NCBI RefSeq assembly: GCF_002979515.1
Contig: NZ_PCPA01000012.1
Coordinates: forward strand, 1 to 64,000
Source: Microbacterium sp. MYb54
GTDB taxonomy: Bacteria > Actinomycetota > Actinomycetes > Actinomycetales > Microbacteriaceae
Length of the DNA: 64,000 bases
Reading direction: 5' to 3'
Below, one piece after another: positions 1 to 10,526 of this stretch (positions within the stretch are counted from its first letter, which is position 1; every line of letters starts with the position of its first letter). The notes below the pieces were generated by a model. It was not told the origin of the DNA. It ran no database searches and was given only the letters and a program-made list of their open reading frames with translations. Made by a program: the position numbers and the translations under genes.

Positions 1-92
1 CACCCCGCACATCGCCGACGCCGCCCGCTCCGACTGCAGGGTCCACCCCCGCCGAGCCCGGCTGGACCGCCCCCGGCGACGACACGGCATGA
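1..92 (+). CDS. C-terminal tail of an unidentified protein (5' truncated)
   Basis: An open frame runs from the window edge (first full codon at base 3) to a TGA at 90-92 that overlaps the next gene's ATG in an ATGA arrangement. The visible 29 residues are rich in proline, threonine and alanine, typical of a disordered cytoplasmic or linker tail. The translational coupling says it is the upstream member of the DUF4129-DUF4350-MoxR-DUF58 operon, where a multi-pass membrane protein often sits. Too little is visible to name it. Confidence 0.5.
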   Translation, partial: PRTSPTPPAPTAGSTPAEPGWTAPGDDTA

Positions 93-730
93 TCCGACGG
101 CTCGACGAACTGTTCGTCCCCGATGGGGATGAGGCCCGACGCTGGGCCGAGGAGGAGCTCTCCAATCCGCGCTACGCCGACGCGAAGCCGACGTGGTTCG
201 ACCTTCTGGCGCGTGACGTCGGACGCTTCCTTGCCGATCTGTTCAGCTCACAGAACGGGGCGAACGTCGGTCCTTCCGCCCTCATCATCGTCACCGTCGT
301 CATCGTGGCCGCATTGATCGTCGCCCTCATCATCTGGGGCAGACCACGCAGCTCGCGGGCGATCCGACGCGCACGCACCGACCTCCTCGGCGCGAGCGAC
401 GACCGAACCGCCGCGCAGCTGAGATCCGACTCCGAGCGGGCCGCGCGTGAAGGCGACTGGGATTCGGCGACCATCCTCCGATACCGTGCCCTCGCGCGCG
501 GTCTGCTGGAGCGCGACCTGATCGATCCGGCCCCCGGCGCCACGGCCCAGTCGATCGCCCGTGAGGCGAGCACGGTGTTCGCAGACGAGGCCGAGGCGAT
601 GCGCCGCGCGGCCGTCTCCTTCGACGATGTCCGCTACCTCGCGCATCCTGCGACCCCCGAGAGCTACCGCGACCTCGCCGATACCGATGACCGGCTCCGT
701 GCACGCCGCCCGGAGGCGGTGCCGGTATGA
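89..730 (+). CDS. DUF4129 domain membrane protein
   Basis: A 213-residue protein with a single hydrophobic segment at about residues 64-87, followed by a cytoplasmic helical domain. The stretch around residues 120-150 (REGDW..A...RYRAL...L) is the usual DUF4129 signature. DUF4129 proteins are found beside MoxR ATPases and DUF58 proteins and are thought to take part in a membrane-associated, chaperone-like assembly system, but the molecular role is unknown. The gene is coupled by ATGA overlaps to both neighbours (start overlaps the preceding stop at 89-92; its stop overlaps the next start at 727-730), so the block is one operon. Confidence 0.85.
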   Translation: MIRRLDELFVPDGDEARRWAEEELSNPRYADAKPTWFDLLARDVGRFLADLFSSQNGANVGPSALIIVTVVIVAALIVALIIWGRPRSSRAIRRARTDLLGASDDRTAAQLRSDSERAAREGDWDSATILRYRALARGLLERDLIDPAPGATAQSIAREASTVFADEAEAMRRAAVSFDDVRYLAHPATPESYRDLADTDDRLRARRPEAVPV

Positions 731-1910
731 CCGTGATCGAACAGGAAAGCCCAGCCCCCTCGACAGCGGAGCATCGCCCGAGCCGCGCGAAGACGATCAT
801 CGGCTGGGTGATCGTGGCCGCCCTCGTGCTGATCGTCGCGTTCATCGCCCTCCGGGTCAGTGTGACAGGGCCGGGAGATCGCGGAGCGCTCGACCCCGAA
901 GGCCGAAACGATGCCGGCGCACTCGCGCTCGCGGAGATCCTGCGCGATCAGGGCGTCGACGTCGATGTGTACCGATCTCGGGCCGAGGCGCGCGCGGCGA
1001 TCGACGAGAACACGACGCTCGTGATGGCCAACCCGTACACGCTGACCGACGAGGCCCTGGAAACCCTGATGGACCCGGCCGAGCGCGTCGTCTTCCTGTC
1101 CACGAGCACACACCTGCTGAAGCTGCTCCGAATCGGCGAGAACGCCTCAGGAACGCTCCCCTCCGTGTCCGCTCAGTGCGACGCCGCCGAGTTCGCAGAC
1201 GTCGGAACGATCCGCGCGGACCGGCTCTTCACCGCCGCAGACGGCGTGAACGCCTGCTTCGGCGGCAGCGAGGGGGCCGCCGTCCTCATGGATGGTCGGA
1301 CGAGCCCGCTGCACGCGGTCGTCGAAGGCACGCGGCTGTTCAGCAACGAGTACCTCGCCGAGAACGGCAATGCCGCCCTGGCGCTCGCACTGCTCGGACA
1401 GACGGACCGTGTCGTCTGGTACGTCCCGAGCTTCGACGACTCGGACATCGAGGCCGAGCCGACCGCGACTCTCGGCAGCCTCACGCCAGCGTGGGTGACC
1501 CCGGCGATCCTGCTGCTGATCGTCGCAGGGATCGCGATCTCGATCTCGCGCGGTCAGCGCTTCGGCCCACTCGTCGCCGAGACGCTGCCGGTGACCGTGC
1601 GCGCGTCGGAGACCATGCACGGACGCGCGCGTCTGACCGCCAAAGCGGCCGATGCTCCGCACGCCGCACAGGCGCTCCGCGACGGCGCGCAAAGGAGACT
1701 CGCCCGCAGGCTCGGGCTCGCTGTGCATGCCGGTGCCGACGAAGTCGCCGACGCGGCATCCGACCGGCTGCGGATCCCGCGCGGCACCCTGCAAGCGCTG
1801 CTGGCCGGGCCGCTCCCCGAAGACGATGCCGCGCTGATCGAGCTCGCCAGACGCCTCGATGAACTCGAGAAGGCCGTGGAAGCCGACACCCGCACCGCAA
1901 GGGGCGAAGA

Positions 1911-1914
<4 letters not shown>
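727..1914 (+). CDS. DUF4350 domain-containing membrane protein
   Basis: A 395-residue protein with one membrane segment near residues 22-44, an extracytoplasmic domain of about 200 residues, a second membrane segment near residues 258-277 and a charged cytoplasmic C-terminus. The outer domain begins with a DPEG..DAGALAL motif typical of DUF4350, which resembles a GATase1-like fold used in substrate or partner binding. It sits between DUF4129 and MoxR with 4-bp overlaps at both ends, the standard actinobacterial order. The function is not established; a role as a membrane partner of the MoxR/DUF58 pair is inferred from synteny. Confidence 0.85.
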
Positions 1915-2930
<1,016 letters not shown>

Positions 2931-4238
2931 GTGTTCGTCACCGGTCGACTCGCCGTCGCCCTCGCCGTCGGCATCGTCCCGCTGGTCCTCGCAGGGCTTG
3001 CGGGCTATCCGGCGTATGCGGTGCTCGGCGTCTGGATCGCCCTGTGCGTGCTCCTGGTCGCCGTCGACGTCGCTCTCGCCGCGAGTCCACGGACGGTGAC
3101 GGTGAGCCGCAGAGTGCCCCAGCGCGTCCGCATCGGCGAGCAGGTGCCGGTGAGCGTCGCTGTCCACAACCACGGCACGAGAGTGCTGCATGCGGTGCTC
3201 CGCGACGCCTGGCAGCCGACGGCCGGAGCGCCGGTGGAACGACAGCACCTGCGCCTCCCCCCTGGCGAGCGTGGCCGTGTCGCGATCCCGCTCCTGCCCC
3301 GCCGACGCGGCGAGCTCGTCAGCGAGTTCGTGATGATCCGCTCGCGCGGCCCGCTCGGCATCGCCGGCAGGCAGGCACGGCATTCCGTCCGCGGAGCGAT
3401 CCGCGTGCTGCCCGCGTTCTCCTCCCGCAAGCACCTGCCGTCGCGCCTGGCGAGGCTGCGCGAGCTAGATGGCAACACGAGCATCCAGGTGCGCGGTCAG
3501 GGCACCGAGTTCGATTCCCTGCGCGAGTACGTGCGCGGCGACGATGTGCGCTCGATCGACTGGCGGGCGACGGCCCGCGCCGGCACGACGATGCTGCGCA
3601 CCTGGCGCCCCGAGCGCGACCGACACGTCGTCATCATCGTCGACACCGGACGCACTGCCGCGGCCAGGGTAGGAGACGGCACCCGTGTCGACGCCGCGCT
3701 CGAAGCCGCACTCCTGCTGGCAGCTCTCGCCTCCCGGGCCGGCGACCACGTGCACCTGTTGATGTACGACCGGGTCGTGCGTGCAAGGGTGACGGGTGTC
3801 GACGGCGCAGCGCTCCTGCCAGCCCTGACGGATGCCATGGCACCAGTGCATGCGCGCCTGGTGGACACCGACTGGCACGGGGCGTTCGCCGCAGTCCGCA
3901 CGCTCACCACGCGGCCCTCGCTGATCGTCGTGCTCACCGCACAGGACGCCGCCGAGTCCGCCCGTGGCTTCCTCGGGGCATTCCCGAACGCCTCTCGAGC
4001 GACCACCGTGCTCGTAGGGTCGGTGACCGATGACGGTATCGCCGCCCTCGCACGCCGACGCGACTCGCGAGAAGACGTGTACCTCGCTGCCGCGGCCGAG
4101 CGGACTCTCCGTGACGCGGAGAATGTCGCCGACGCGATCCGCAGGGCCGGAGGGGAGGCGATCGCCGCCGACCCCGAAGAGCTGCCCCCGAGGATCGCCG
4201 ACCGCTACCTGGAGTTGAAGGCCGCCGGTCGGCTCTGA
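2931..4238 (+). CDS. DUF58 domain protein
   Basis: A 435-residue protein starting at GTG directly after the MoxR stop codon. Two hydrophobic segments near residues 5-50 anchor it in the membrane. The cytoplasmic part carries the DUF58 signature, with the block LREYVRGDDVRSIDW at about residues 198-212, followed by a vWA-like fold (VVIIVDTGR). DUF58 proteins are the usual partner of MoxR ATPases and probably present the vWA domain to the ATPase or its client. Family assignment is secure; the cellular task is not known. Confidence 0.9.
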   Translation: MFVTGRLAVALAVGIVPLVLAGLAGYPAYAVLGVWIALCVLLVAVDVALAASPRTVTVSRRVPQRVRIGEQVPVSVAVHNHGTRVLHAVLRDAWQPTAGAPVERQHLRLPPGERGRVAIPLLPRRRGELVSEFVMIRSRGPLGIAGRQARHSVRGAIRVLPAFSSRKHLPSRLARLRELDGNTSIQVRGQGTEFDSLREYVRGDDVRSIDWRATARAGTTMLRTWRPERDRHVVIIVDTGRTAAARVGDGTRVDAALEAALLLAALASRAGDHVHLLMYDRVVRARVTGVDGAALLPALTDAMAPVHARLVDTDWHGAFAAVRTLTTRPSLIVVLTAQDAAESARGFLGAFPNASRATTVLVGSVTDDGIAALARRRDSREDVYLAAAAERTLRDAENVADAIRRAGGEAIAADPEELPPRIADRYLELKAAGRL

Positions 4239-4239
4239 T

Positions 4240-4253
4240 CCCGCGCGCGCGGG
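4240..4253. repeat. GC-only perfect palindrome between convergent genes
   Basis: Fourteen bases form a perfect palindrome of alternating G and C between the DUF58 stop (4238) and the SpoIIM-family stop (4264). It has no U-tract, so if it ends transcription it would be an I-shaped actinobacterial hairpin serving both strands. Such a sequence can also arise by chance in DNA this GC-rich. Confidence 0.3.
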
Positions 4254-4263
4254 CGACCCATGA

Positions 4264-5256
4264 TCAGCCAGCGACGAGGCGAGGGGTGCCCGCCTCATAC
4301 TCGACGAGATCACCGGTCGCGCCTTGTCGATACGCCCGCCCGCCGACCACCAGCATGTAGATGAGGAAGATCGCGAGGGCGGCGGCGCCGATACCGATCT
4401 TGACCGGCCATGGCAATGCCCACCCGGTGACGAACCCTTCGACGAGCCCTGCCAGGAGAAGCGCGAAGATCAACCCCATCGCGACGGTCGCGAGTGCTCG
4501 CCCCTCCTCGGCCAATGCTTCGCCGCGCGAACGTCGTCCCGGTGCGACCCAGGCCCAGAAGACGTGCAGGCCTGCGGCGGCCGCGACGAAGATGCAGGTC
4601 ATCTCGAGCATGCCGTGCGGAAGGATGTAGAGCACCATGAGGTCGGCCTTGTCGTGCGCTGCCATCACTGCGCCCGAGGTCCCGAGCCCGATCGCGTTCT
4701 GCACGAGCATGTAGACCGGCCAGATCCCGGTGACGCCGAAGAGCACGCACTGCATCGCGATCCAGGCGTTGTTGGTCCAGACCATGCCCATGAACACGGC
4801 GGCGGGATTCTCCGTGTAGTAGCCGGTGAACTTCTCGTCGGCGTACTGTTCGAGCGCGGCAGGCGGGCCGAGGGTCGCCACGAGTGCGGGGTCGCTCGCG
4901 ATCCAGGCAGCGGTACCGACGGCCACAGCGATGAACGAGATCGCGATGACAAGCGTCGTCCAGCGCAACCGGTATAGCGCGGCCGGAAGCTGAAGCCGGA
5001 AGAAGCGTCCGGTCTGGGTCAGAATGCTGTCGGATGCCCCGGTGAGACGAAGCCTTGCGCGAACCAGGATCGTCGACAGGTACGCTCCCTGCGGCGAGTC
5101 GCCGACCGAGGTCTTCAGCTCTGCGAGGTCTGCGGAGGCCGCGCGATACCGCACGATCAACTCGTCCACTCCGGCGCCATCGAGACGGGCGCGGCTGAGT
5201 TCGTCCAGCCGCTCCCATTCGGCGCGGCGTGCATCAGTCAGCGCATCGGCATCCAC
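4264..5256 (-). CDS. Stage II sporulation protein M family membrane protein
   Basis: A 330-residue membrane protein of the SpoIIM superfamily: a charged helical N-terminus of about 80 residues (ARRAEWERL...), then five or six membrane segments with the PHGMLEM block typical of the family. In non-sporulating actinobacteria the function is unknown, but it regularly lies beside an RDD protein and the MoxR/DUF58 cluster, as here. An ATG six codons upstream (5272-5274) is possible. I prefer the GTG at 5254-5256, because a TACAGT -10 box ends exactly 7 nt before it (leaderless geometry) and the protein then begins at the conserved xDADAL..ARR.EW block. Transcribed divergently from the RDD gene. Confidence 0.85.
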   Translation of the reverse strand: MDADALTDARRAEWERLDELSRARLDGAGVDELIVRYRAASADLAELKTSVGDSPQGAYLSTILVRARLRLTGASDSILTQTGRFFRLQLPAALYRLRWTTLVIAISFIAVAVGTAAWIASDPALVATLGPPAALEQYADEKFTGYYTENPAAVFMGMVWTNNAWIAMQCVLFGVTGIWPVYMLVQNAIGLGTSGAVMAAHDKADLMVLYILPHGMLEMTCIFVAAAAGLHVFWAWVAPGRRSRGEALAEEGRALATVAMGLIFALLLAGLVEGFVTGWALPWPVKIGIGAAALAIFLIYMLVVGGRAYRQGATGDLVEYEAGTPRLVAG

Positions 5257-5262
5257 CTGATT

Positions 5263-5269
5263 TACTGTA
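5263..5269. promoter_or_regulatory. Bidirectional -10 element TACTGTA
   Basis: The heptamer TANNNTA reads as TANNNT on both strands. On the minus strand TACAGT (5269-5264) lies 7 nt before the SpoIIM-family GTG, ideal for a leaderless transcript. On the plus strand TACTGT (5263-5268) lies only 4 nt before the RDD ATG at 5273, a short spacing. No convincing -35 box is seen on either side. Confidence 0.45.
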
Positions 5270-5272
5270 CTC

Positions 5273-6082
5273 ATGTCTGTCCCGATCGACGTCTCCGACG
5301 AGGTGCTCTCCGGCGAAGCCGTCGCGATCGACGTGCAGCCCGTTGGCTTCCTGCTGCGGGCACTCGGTGCGGCGATCGACATGCTGCTCGGATACGGCGT
5401 CCTCATCCTGTGGATCTTCCTGAGCATCTGGCTCACGGACGCCGGTGTACTCGACGAAGCCACCAGCCGGATCGCCATGGTGGCATCGCTCGTCGTGAGC
5501 TTCGTCGTGCTGCCGATCACGATGGAGGTCGCGCTGAAGGGACGCAGCCTCGGCAAGCTCGCGGTCGGGGGGCGCATCGTGCGCGTGGACGGCGGCGCTG
5601 CCGGATTCCGCCACGCATTCATCCGTGCGCTTCTGGGAGTGCTCGAGATCTACATGACCTTCGGTGGCATCGCCGTGCTCACGGGCGCCTTCAATGCGCG
5701 GTCACAACGACTGGGCGACCTGGTTGCGGGGACGTACAGCCAACGCGTCCGCACGCCCGCGCTCCCCTCGCACGTCCCCGTGCTCCCGCCGGCACTCGCC
5801 GGTTGGGCGCAGATCGCCGACGTTGCCCGTCTGCCTGATCGGCTCGCGCGTCGCATCTCGCAGTTCCTTCAGAGCGCACCGCGCATGATCCCCGCCGCGC
5901 GAGCCCGCGTCGCGCACGACCTGCTCACCGAGGCGACGCCCTTCGTCTCGCCCCTGCCTCCTACGCCACCTGAGCTGACGTTGATCGGGATCACGGTGCT
6001 CCGCCGGGAGCGTGAGCGCAGGGCGCTCGAGAACGCCGATCGGCGCGCCGAGCGACTCACCGGTCGGCGCGTCGGCGTCTGA
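5273..6082 (+). CDS. RDD family membrane protein
   Basis: A 269-residue RDD protein. The R.LGA.ID block sits near residues 29-36 in the first membrane segment, a second segment follows, and the GRSLGKLAVGGRIVR block typical of RDD proteins is at about residues 91-105, followed by the third hydrophobic region. The C-terminal 110 residues are soluble and basic, with no recognised domain. RDD proteins are small multi-pass membrane proteins; some act in Na+/H+ exchange, most are uncharacterised. It faces the SpoIIM-family gene across a 16-bp gap, so the two probably share control. Confidence 0.85.
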   Translation: MSVPIDVSDEVLSGEAVAIDVQPVGFLLRALGAAIDMLLGYGVLILWIFLSIWLTDAGVLDEATSRIAMVASLVVSFVVLPITMEVALKGRSLGKLAVGGRIVRVDGGAAGFRHAFIRALLGVLEIYMTFGGIAVLTGAFNARSQRLGDLVAGTYSQRVRTPALPSHVPVLPPALAGWAQIADVARLPDRLARRISQFLQSAPRMIPAARARVAHDLLTEATPFVSPLPPTPPELTLIGITVLRRERERRALENADRRAERLTGRRVGV

Positions 6083-6151
6083 GACCGCTGACCGGAACCG
6101 ACGGATCATCGACCGGCCGGCGCCTGGGCGTCATGAACGCCTCCGCGTCAC

Positions 6152-7597
6152 TCAGTAGCGGTAGTGCTCGAGCTTGTAAGGGCCGCCGACCGGTACCCGG
6201 ATGTACGCCGCCTGCGCCTCGCTGAGAGTGGTCAGCTGCACTCCCAGAGCGCCGAGGTGGAGGCGTGCGACCTTCTCATCGAGGGCCTTGGGCAGGACAT
6301 GCACGCCGGTCGGGTACGCCGCGATGTTCGTGAACAGCTCCAGCTGCGCGAGCACCTGGTTGGTGAACGATGCACTCATCACGAACGACGGGTGTCCGGT
6401 GGCATTGCCGAGGTTCATCAGACGCCCCTCGCTGAGCACCAGGACACTGCGCCCGCCGGGCATGCGCCACTCGTGGACCTGCGGCTTGATCTCGACCTTC
6501 TCCACGCCTTCGAGCGCTTCGAGCCCCGCCATGTCGATCTCGTTGTCGAAGTGGCCGACGTTGGCGACGATCGCGAGATGCTTCAGCGCCTGCAGATGCT
6601 CGGTCGTCACCACGTCGCGGTTGCCGGTGCCGGTCACCACGATGTCGACCTCGCCGGCGACGTCGATCAGCCGCGCGACCTGGAACCCGTCCATGGCGGC
6701 CTGCAGAGCGCAGATCGGGTCGACCTCGCTCACGATGACCCTGGCACCCTGGCCCCGCAGCGCCTCGGCAGCGCCCTTTCCGACATCGCCGTAGCCGCAC
6801 ACGAACGCGACCTTGCCCCCGATGAGCACGTCGGTCGCACGGTTGAGCCCGTCGGGGAGCGAGTGACGGATGCCGTACTTGTTGTCGAACTTGCTCTTGG
6901 TCACCGAGTCGTTGACGTTGATCGCGGGGAAGAGCAGATCGCCGGTGGCGGCGAGCTCGTACAGGCGGTGCACACCGGTCGTCGTCTCCTCAGTGACGCC
7001 GATGAGGCCGGCTGCGAGCTTCGTCCAGCGATCGGGTGAAGCCGTGAGCGATCCGCGCAGGAGGTCGAGGACGATCGTGTACTCGTGCGTGTCGGCGTCG
7101 GTCGCCGTCGGCACCGCACCGGCTTTCTCGAACTCGACGCCCTTGTGCACGAGCAGGGTTGCATCTCCGCCGTCGTCGAGGATCAGGTTGGGGCCGTCGA
7201 AGCCCGCCGACGACCAGTCGAAGATGCGATCGGCGCAGGTCCAGTACTCCTCGAGCGTCTCGCCTTTCCAGGCGAAGACGGGAACACCGGCGGGCGCATC
7301 GATCGTGCCATCGGGGCCCACGACGACGGCCGCTGCTGCCTCGTCCTGCGTGGAGAAGATATTGCAGCTGGCCCACCGCACCTCGGCGCCGAGTGCCACG
7401 AGCGTCTCGATGAGGACCGCGGTCTGCACCGTCATGTGCAGGGAACCCGCGATCCTCGCTCCCCTCAGCGGCTGCGCAGTGCCGAACTCCTCGCGGAGCG
7501 CCATGAGTCCCGGCATCTCATTCTCCGCAAGTCGCAGCTGGTGACGGCCGGCTTCGGCGAGAGACAGGTCGGCGATGCGGTGCTCGAGCTCAGGCAT
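6152..7597 (-). CDS. ahcY: Adenosylhomocysteinase
   Basis: S-adenosyl-L-homocysteine hydrolase, 481 residues from the chosen start, which recycles the by-product of methyltransferases to adenosine and homocysteine using bound NAD. The NAD-binding motif GYGDVGKG, the substrate block [19 protein letters not shown] and the conserved C-terminus ending EHYRY are all present, and the length fits the bacterial family. I chose the ATG at 7595-7597, which begins [15 protein letters not shown] like family members. A GTG at 7628-7630 would add 11 residues. It lies 42 bp after the stop of the ABC permease gene on the same strand, so it may be co-transcribed with the exporter operon; no separate promoter is evident in the gap. 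Confidence 0.95.
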   Translation of the reverse strand: MPELEHRIADLSLAEAGRHQLRLAENEMPGLMALREEFGTAQPLRGARIAGSLHMTVQTAVLIETLVALGAEVRWASCNIFSTQDEAAAAVVVGPDGTIDAPAGVPVFAWKGETLEEYWTCADRIFDWSSAGFDGPNLILDDGGDATLLVHKGVEFEKAGAVPTATDADTHEYTIVLDLLRGSLTASPDRWTKLAAGLIGVTEETTTGVHRLYELAATGDLLFPAINVNDSVTKSKFDNKYGIRHSLPDGLNRATDVLIGGKVAFVCGYGDVGKGAAEALRGQGARVIVSEVDPICALQAAMDGFQVARLIDVAGEVDIVVTGTGNRDVVTTEHLQALKHLAIVANVGHFDNEIDMAGLEALEGVEKVEIKPQVHEWRMPGGRSVLVLSEGRLMNLGNATGHPSFVMSASFTNQVLAQLELFTNIAAYPTGVHVLPKALDEKVARLHLGALGVQLTTLSEAQAAYIRVPVGGPYKLEHYRY

Positions 7598-7639
7598 CTT
7601 GTCATTGTTCCATCCTGTTGACGCCGACACAGCGTGTGT

Positions 7640-8854
7640 TCAGAAGCGAATCGCGTCGATCACTTTCACTCGCAGCGCGACGAGTGCGGGGATGAATCCC
7701 GAAACCGCGCCGACGATCACCGAGGCGATGAGTCCGACCAGCGCAGCCCGCATCGGGAACGGCGGGATGTCCTGGATCCCGTAGAACATCGAGGTGACGA
7801 CCCACTCCGAACGCAGCACCGCGACGACGATCGCGATCCCGATCACACCGGCGACGGTCGTCGCGACCAGGCTCTCCAGGAACACCGAGAAGAAGACCCG
7901 CCCCGAGCTGGCACCGAAGGCTCGTCGGACACCGATCTCCCGCACGCGCTGACGCATCGCGACGAGCTGGATGTTGATCAGACTGAGCGCACCGAGTGCG
8001 AGGATCAGCGCGGCGATGCCCCCGGTGACCATCTCGAACGTGGCCTGAGCATCCAGCGCTCCCGGTTGCGCAGCCCAGTCTGATCTGTTCACGGTGACCG
8101 TCTGCCCCGCGGGCAGGCCTGCGCGCAGGTCCATCGCCAGCACGGGCGCGATCTGATCCACCTGAGTGGGACCGACCCAGATCTCGTACTGCGTGGTCGA
8201 GTCCTTCGGCAGCGCATCGACACGAGCTCGGTACGCGTCGTAGAGCAGGTCGACGCGCAGCTCCTCGTCGCCGAACCCCTGACGCGGGGTGATGCCGATG
8301 ACCTGGTAGGTCCCCCCGGCCGGGCCGGTGATCGACACGGTCGGATGCTGCGTCAACGGCACTCGACCGAGACGGTCCCAGAGCGCCTCCGTGATCACCA
8401 CCGGAGGCGCCATCGCTTCGATGTCCGAGTCGAGGAACCAGCGCCCCTCGAGAAGCTGCTCGCGGTGGATCTGCGAGAACGCGGGGTCCATCACCCGCGC
8501 CGGAACCTTGGTGATGCCCTCAGGCAGCTGCACATCCAGCACCACGCCCTGCGAGATCCGCGCCGTATGGCTGAACCCGAACCGTTCGGACGCGCGGCTG
8601 AAGCGCTCATCGAACTCGTCGGCGTCGACCGGTGTCCCGTCGTCGCTGCTGACGGCCACCACGACCGTGGCCGCTCGCCCACCCCACCGGTCCGACTGCT
8701 CGGCCTGGAACTGTCGCTGGTACTCCGAGATGGCGACCACAGCGGTGAGTGCGCCCACCGAGACCGCGATCCCGATCAGGCTGAGCAGTACCCGCAGCTT
8801 GTGCACGCGGATCTCCGCCCACGCGTCCGCGAGCGCGCCGAGGAATCCGGTCAT
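7640..8854 (-). CDS. ABC transporter permease, MacB/FtsX type
   Basis: A 404-residue permease with the MacB topology: one N-terminal membrane segment (about residues 20-42), a large extracytoplasmic MacB-PCD domain of about 230 residues, then three membrane segments (about 275-395) forming the FtsX domain. The block VREIGVRRAFGA just after the second membrane helix is the usual coupling region with the ATPase. It belongs to an exporter operon with the ATP-binding protein and adaptor upstream (4-bp overlap with the ATPase gene). Such systems in Gram-positives export peptides, antibiotics or lipids; the substrate here cannot be told. Confidence 0.9.
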   Translation of the reverse strand: MTGFLGALADAWAEIRVHKLRVLLSLIGIAVSVGALTAVVAISEYQRQFQAEQSDRWGGRAATVVVAVSSDDGTPVDADEFDERFSRASERFGFSHTARISQGVVLDVQLPEGITKVPARVMDPAFSQIHREQLLEGRWFLDSDIEAMAPPVVITEALWDRLGRVPLTQHPTVSITGPAGGTYQVIGITPRQGFGDEELRVDLLYDAYRARVDALPKDSTTQYEIWVGPTQVDQIAPVLAMDLRAGLPAGQTVTVNRSDWAAQPGALDAQATFEMVTGGIAALILALGALSLINIQLVAMRQRVREIGVRRAFGASSGRVFFSVFLESLVATTVAGVIGIAIVVAVLRSEWVVTSMFYGIQDIPPFPMRAALVGLIASVIVGAVSGFIPALVALRVKVIDAIRF

Positions 8855-9603
8855 GAGACGCCCTCCGGCGACGCCGAGGGCACCGAAGCTGCGAGGGTCG
8901 AAGCCTCGAAAGCACGACTGAGGTCGGCGGTCTCCAGCCGACCCGCATCCAGACGGTAGTGCCGGCGCGCGCGAGCGGCGACGTGGAGATCATGGGTGAT
9001 GGTGACCAGCGCGGCATCCGTCTCGGTGGCGACCTCGTCGAGGAGGGACATGACGGATGCTCCGGTGTCGATGTCGAGCGCGCCCGTCGGCTCATCCGCG
9101 AGGATCAGGACGGGCTTGCGCACCAGAGCCCGCGCGATCGCGACACGCTGCTGCTCACCGCCGGAGAGCTTGTCGGCGATCTGCTCGACTCGATGCCCGA
9201 GGCCGACACGGCCCAGCATGTCTGCGGCGATCTGGCGCCGGTTCCAGAACATGCGTCCCTTGGCGTGGCCGAGCGGCATCATCACGTTGTCGAGCGCCGT
9301 GCGCCCCGGCAGCAGGTTGAACTGCTGGAACACGAAGCCGACGTTGTCTCCACGCAGACGATCGAGACGCCCTGACCGCATCCGGCGCACCTCACGCCCC
9401 TCGAAGGCGACCGTTCCCGAGGTGGGCGCATCCAGCATCCCGAGGATGTTGAGCAGGGTCGACTTGCCGGATCCCGAGCGTCCTACGATCGAGACGTGAT
9501 CTCCTGCGCCGACCTCTAGGGTGACGCCGCGGAGGATCTCCAGCCGGGAGTCGTCGGCCAGGAGGACGCTCTTGGAGACGTCCTCGAGCGCGACGAGGCT
9601 CAC
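8851..9603 (-). CDS. ABC transporter ATP-binding protein, MacB/LolD type
   Basis: A 250-residue ATPase. The Walker A motif GRSGSGKS is near residues 41-48, the signature LSGGEQQRVAIARAL follows in mid-protein, and Walker B with the D-loop reads LILADEPTGALD, the wording typical of the LolD/MacB subfamily. It starts at GTG, overlapping the adaptor stop by 4 bp, and its own stop overlaps the permease start. It would power the adjacent permease. The short C-terminal extension after the last ATPase helix has no recognised motif. Confidence 0.93.
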   Translation of the reverse strand: MSLVALEDVSKSVLLADDSRLEILRGVTLEVGAGDHVSIVGRSGSGKSTLLNILGMLDAPTSGTVAFEGREVRRMRSGRLDRLRGDNVGFVFQQFNLLPGRTALDNVMMPLGHAKGRMFWNRRQIAADMLGRVGLGHRVEQIADKLSGGEQQRVAIARALVRKPVLILADEPTGALDIDTGASVMSLLDEVATETDAALVTITHDLHVAARARRHYRLDAGRLETADLSRAFEASTLAASVPSASPEGVS

Positions 9604-10526
9604 CAGCTCATCCCGCTGTCACATTGCTCCACGCCAGGGGACACCTCGTAGCAGAATTCCTCGACCGGAGCGACGAACCCCGGAACGAACTGACGGATGC
9701 TGTCGCCCTCGGCCAGTCCCTCCGTCACCTCGACCATGACGCCGTCGTTCACGCCGAGCGTGACCGCCCGCTCCTCCGGGTCGGTGCCGTCCCCGGCATC
9801 CACCCAGACCTTGCCCGAACCCGCACCGCCCTGGACCGCGGTGACCGGGATCACGAGTGCATCGTCGACCTGACCGAGAGCCAGATCCATCGTCGCGGGG
9901 AGACCGGCGAAGACGGTCTGATCGGCCGGGATGGCGCAGCGCACGTTCGCTGTGCCCTCCGCGGTCACCTGCACACCCACCCCGGTGCAGGCGAACGGCG
10001 CAGGGCCTCCGGTGATCGTGACCGTCGCCTCGGTGGGAGCGTTTACGAGTCGGTACAACTGCACGGGGTCGACGGTCGCGAGCAGGTGGTAGCGCGACGG
10101 GGTGAGCTTGTAGGTCTCGGTGCCGACGGTCGTCGCCTGTCCCTTGACGATCGCGAACTCCGAGACGTCGCCTGCCTCGGGGGCCAGCACATCGATGTCC
10201 TTGCGCGGGTCGTCCTGACGGACCGTGTAGAGCTTCTGGCCCGCGGCCACCGTCGCGCCCTCCCCCACATGCACCGCGAGAACCGCGCCGTTGAGCTCGC
10301 TGCGAACGGTGTAGGCCTCGTCGCGCGCCACGTTGCCGCTGAGGCTCAGCGCGTTCACCACCTGGCCACGCTCCACCAGCACCGCGGGGTCGGTGATGCC
10401 CGATTCGGGGCTGACCACGCTCTCCGCGCGATCCGGGAAGAAGGCGATCTTGACGAGTGCGGCGGCGCACGCGCCGAACACCAGTACGAGAAGCAGGGGG
10501 AAGATCCAGCGACGCCAGACGATCAC
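9600..10526 (-). CDS. HlyD-like efflux adaptor protein
   Basis: A 308-residue membrane-anchored protein. One N-terminal membrane segment (about residues 7-27) is followed by an extracytoplasmic region with barrel-sandwich (lipoyl-like) blocks: SELNGAVLAVHVGEGATV near residues 76-93 and APEAGDVSEFAIVKGQ near residues 115-130. The distal part has beta-barrel features, a pattern seen in adaptors that pair with MacB-type exporters in Gram-positives. It is first in the operon; a GTG start is preceded by a GGAAAGG ribosome site about 6 nt upstream. The TACGCT hexamer at 10568-10573 on the minus strand is a possible -10 box. Confidence 0.8.
   Translation of the reverse strand: MIVWRRWIFPLLLVLVFGACAAALVKIAFFPDRAESVVSPESGITDPAVLVERGQVVNALSLSGNVARDEAYTVRSELNGAVLAVHVGEGATVAAGQKLYTVRQDDPRKDIDVLAPEAGDVSEFAIVKGQATTVGTETYKLTPSRYHLLATVDPVQLYRLVNAPTEATVTITGGPAPFACTGVGVQVTAEGTANVRCAIPADQTVFAGLPATMDLALGQVDDALVIPVTAVQGGAGSGKVWVDAGDGTDPEERAVTLGVNDGVMVEVTEGLAEGDSIRQFVPGFVAPVEEFCYEVSPGVEQCDSGMSW

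Noticed and set aside
5272..5275. CATG shared as the start codon of both divergent genes
   Set aside because: An attractive oddity, but the leaderless -10 box and conserved N-terminus put the SpoIIM-family start at the GTG at 5254-5256.
6146..6165. Weak inverted repeats near the ahcY stop as a terminator
   Set aside because: Only five-base arms nearby (6127-6131 with 6137-6141) and no U-run; not enough to call.
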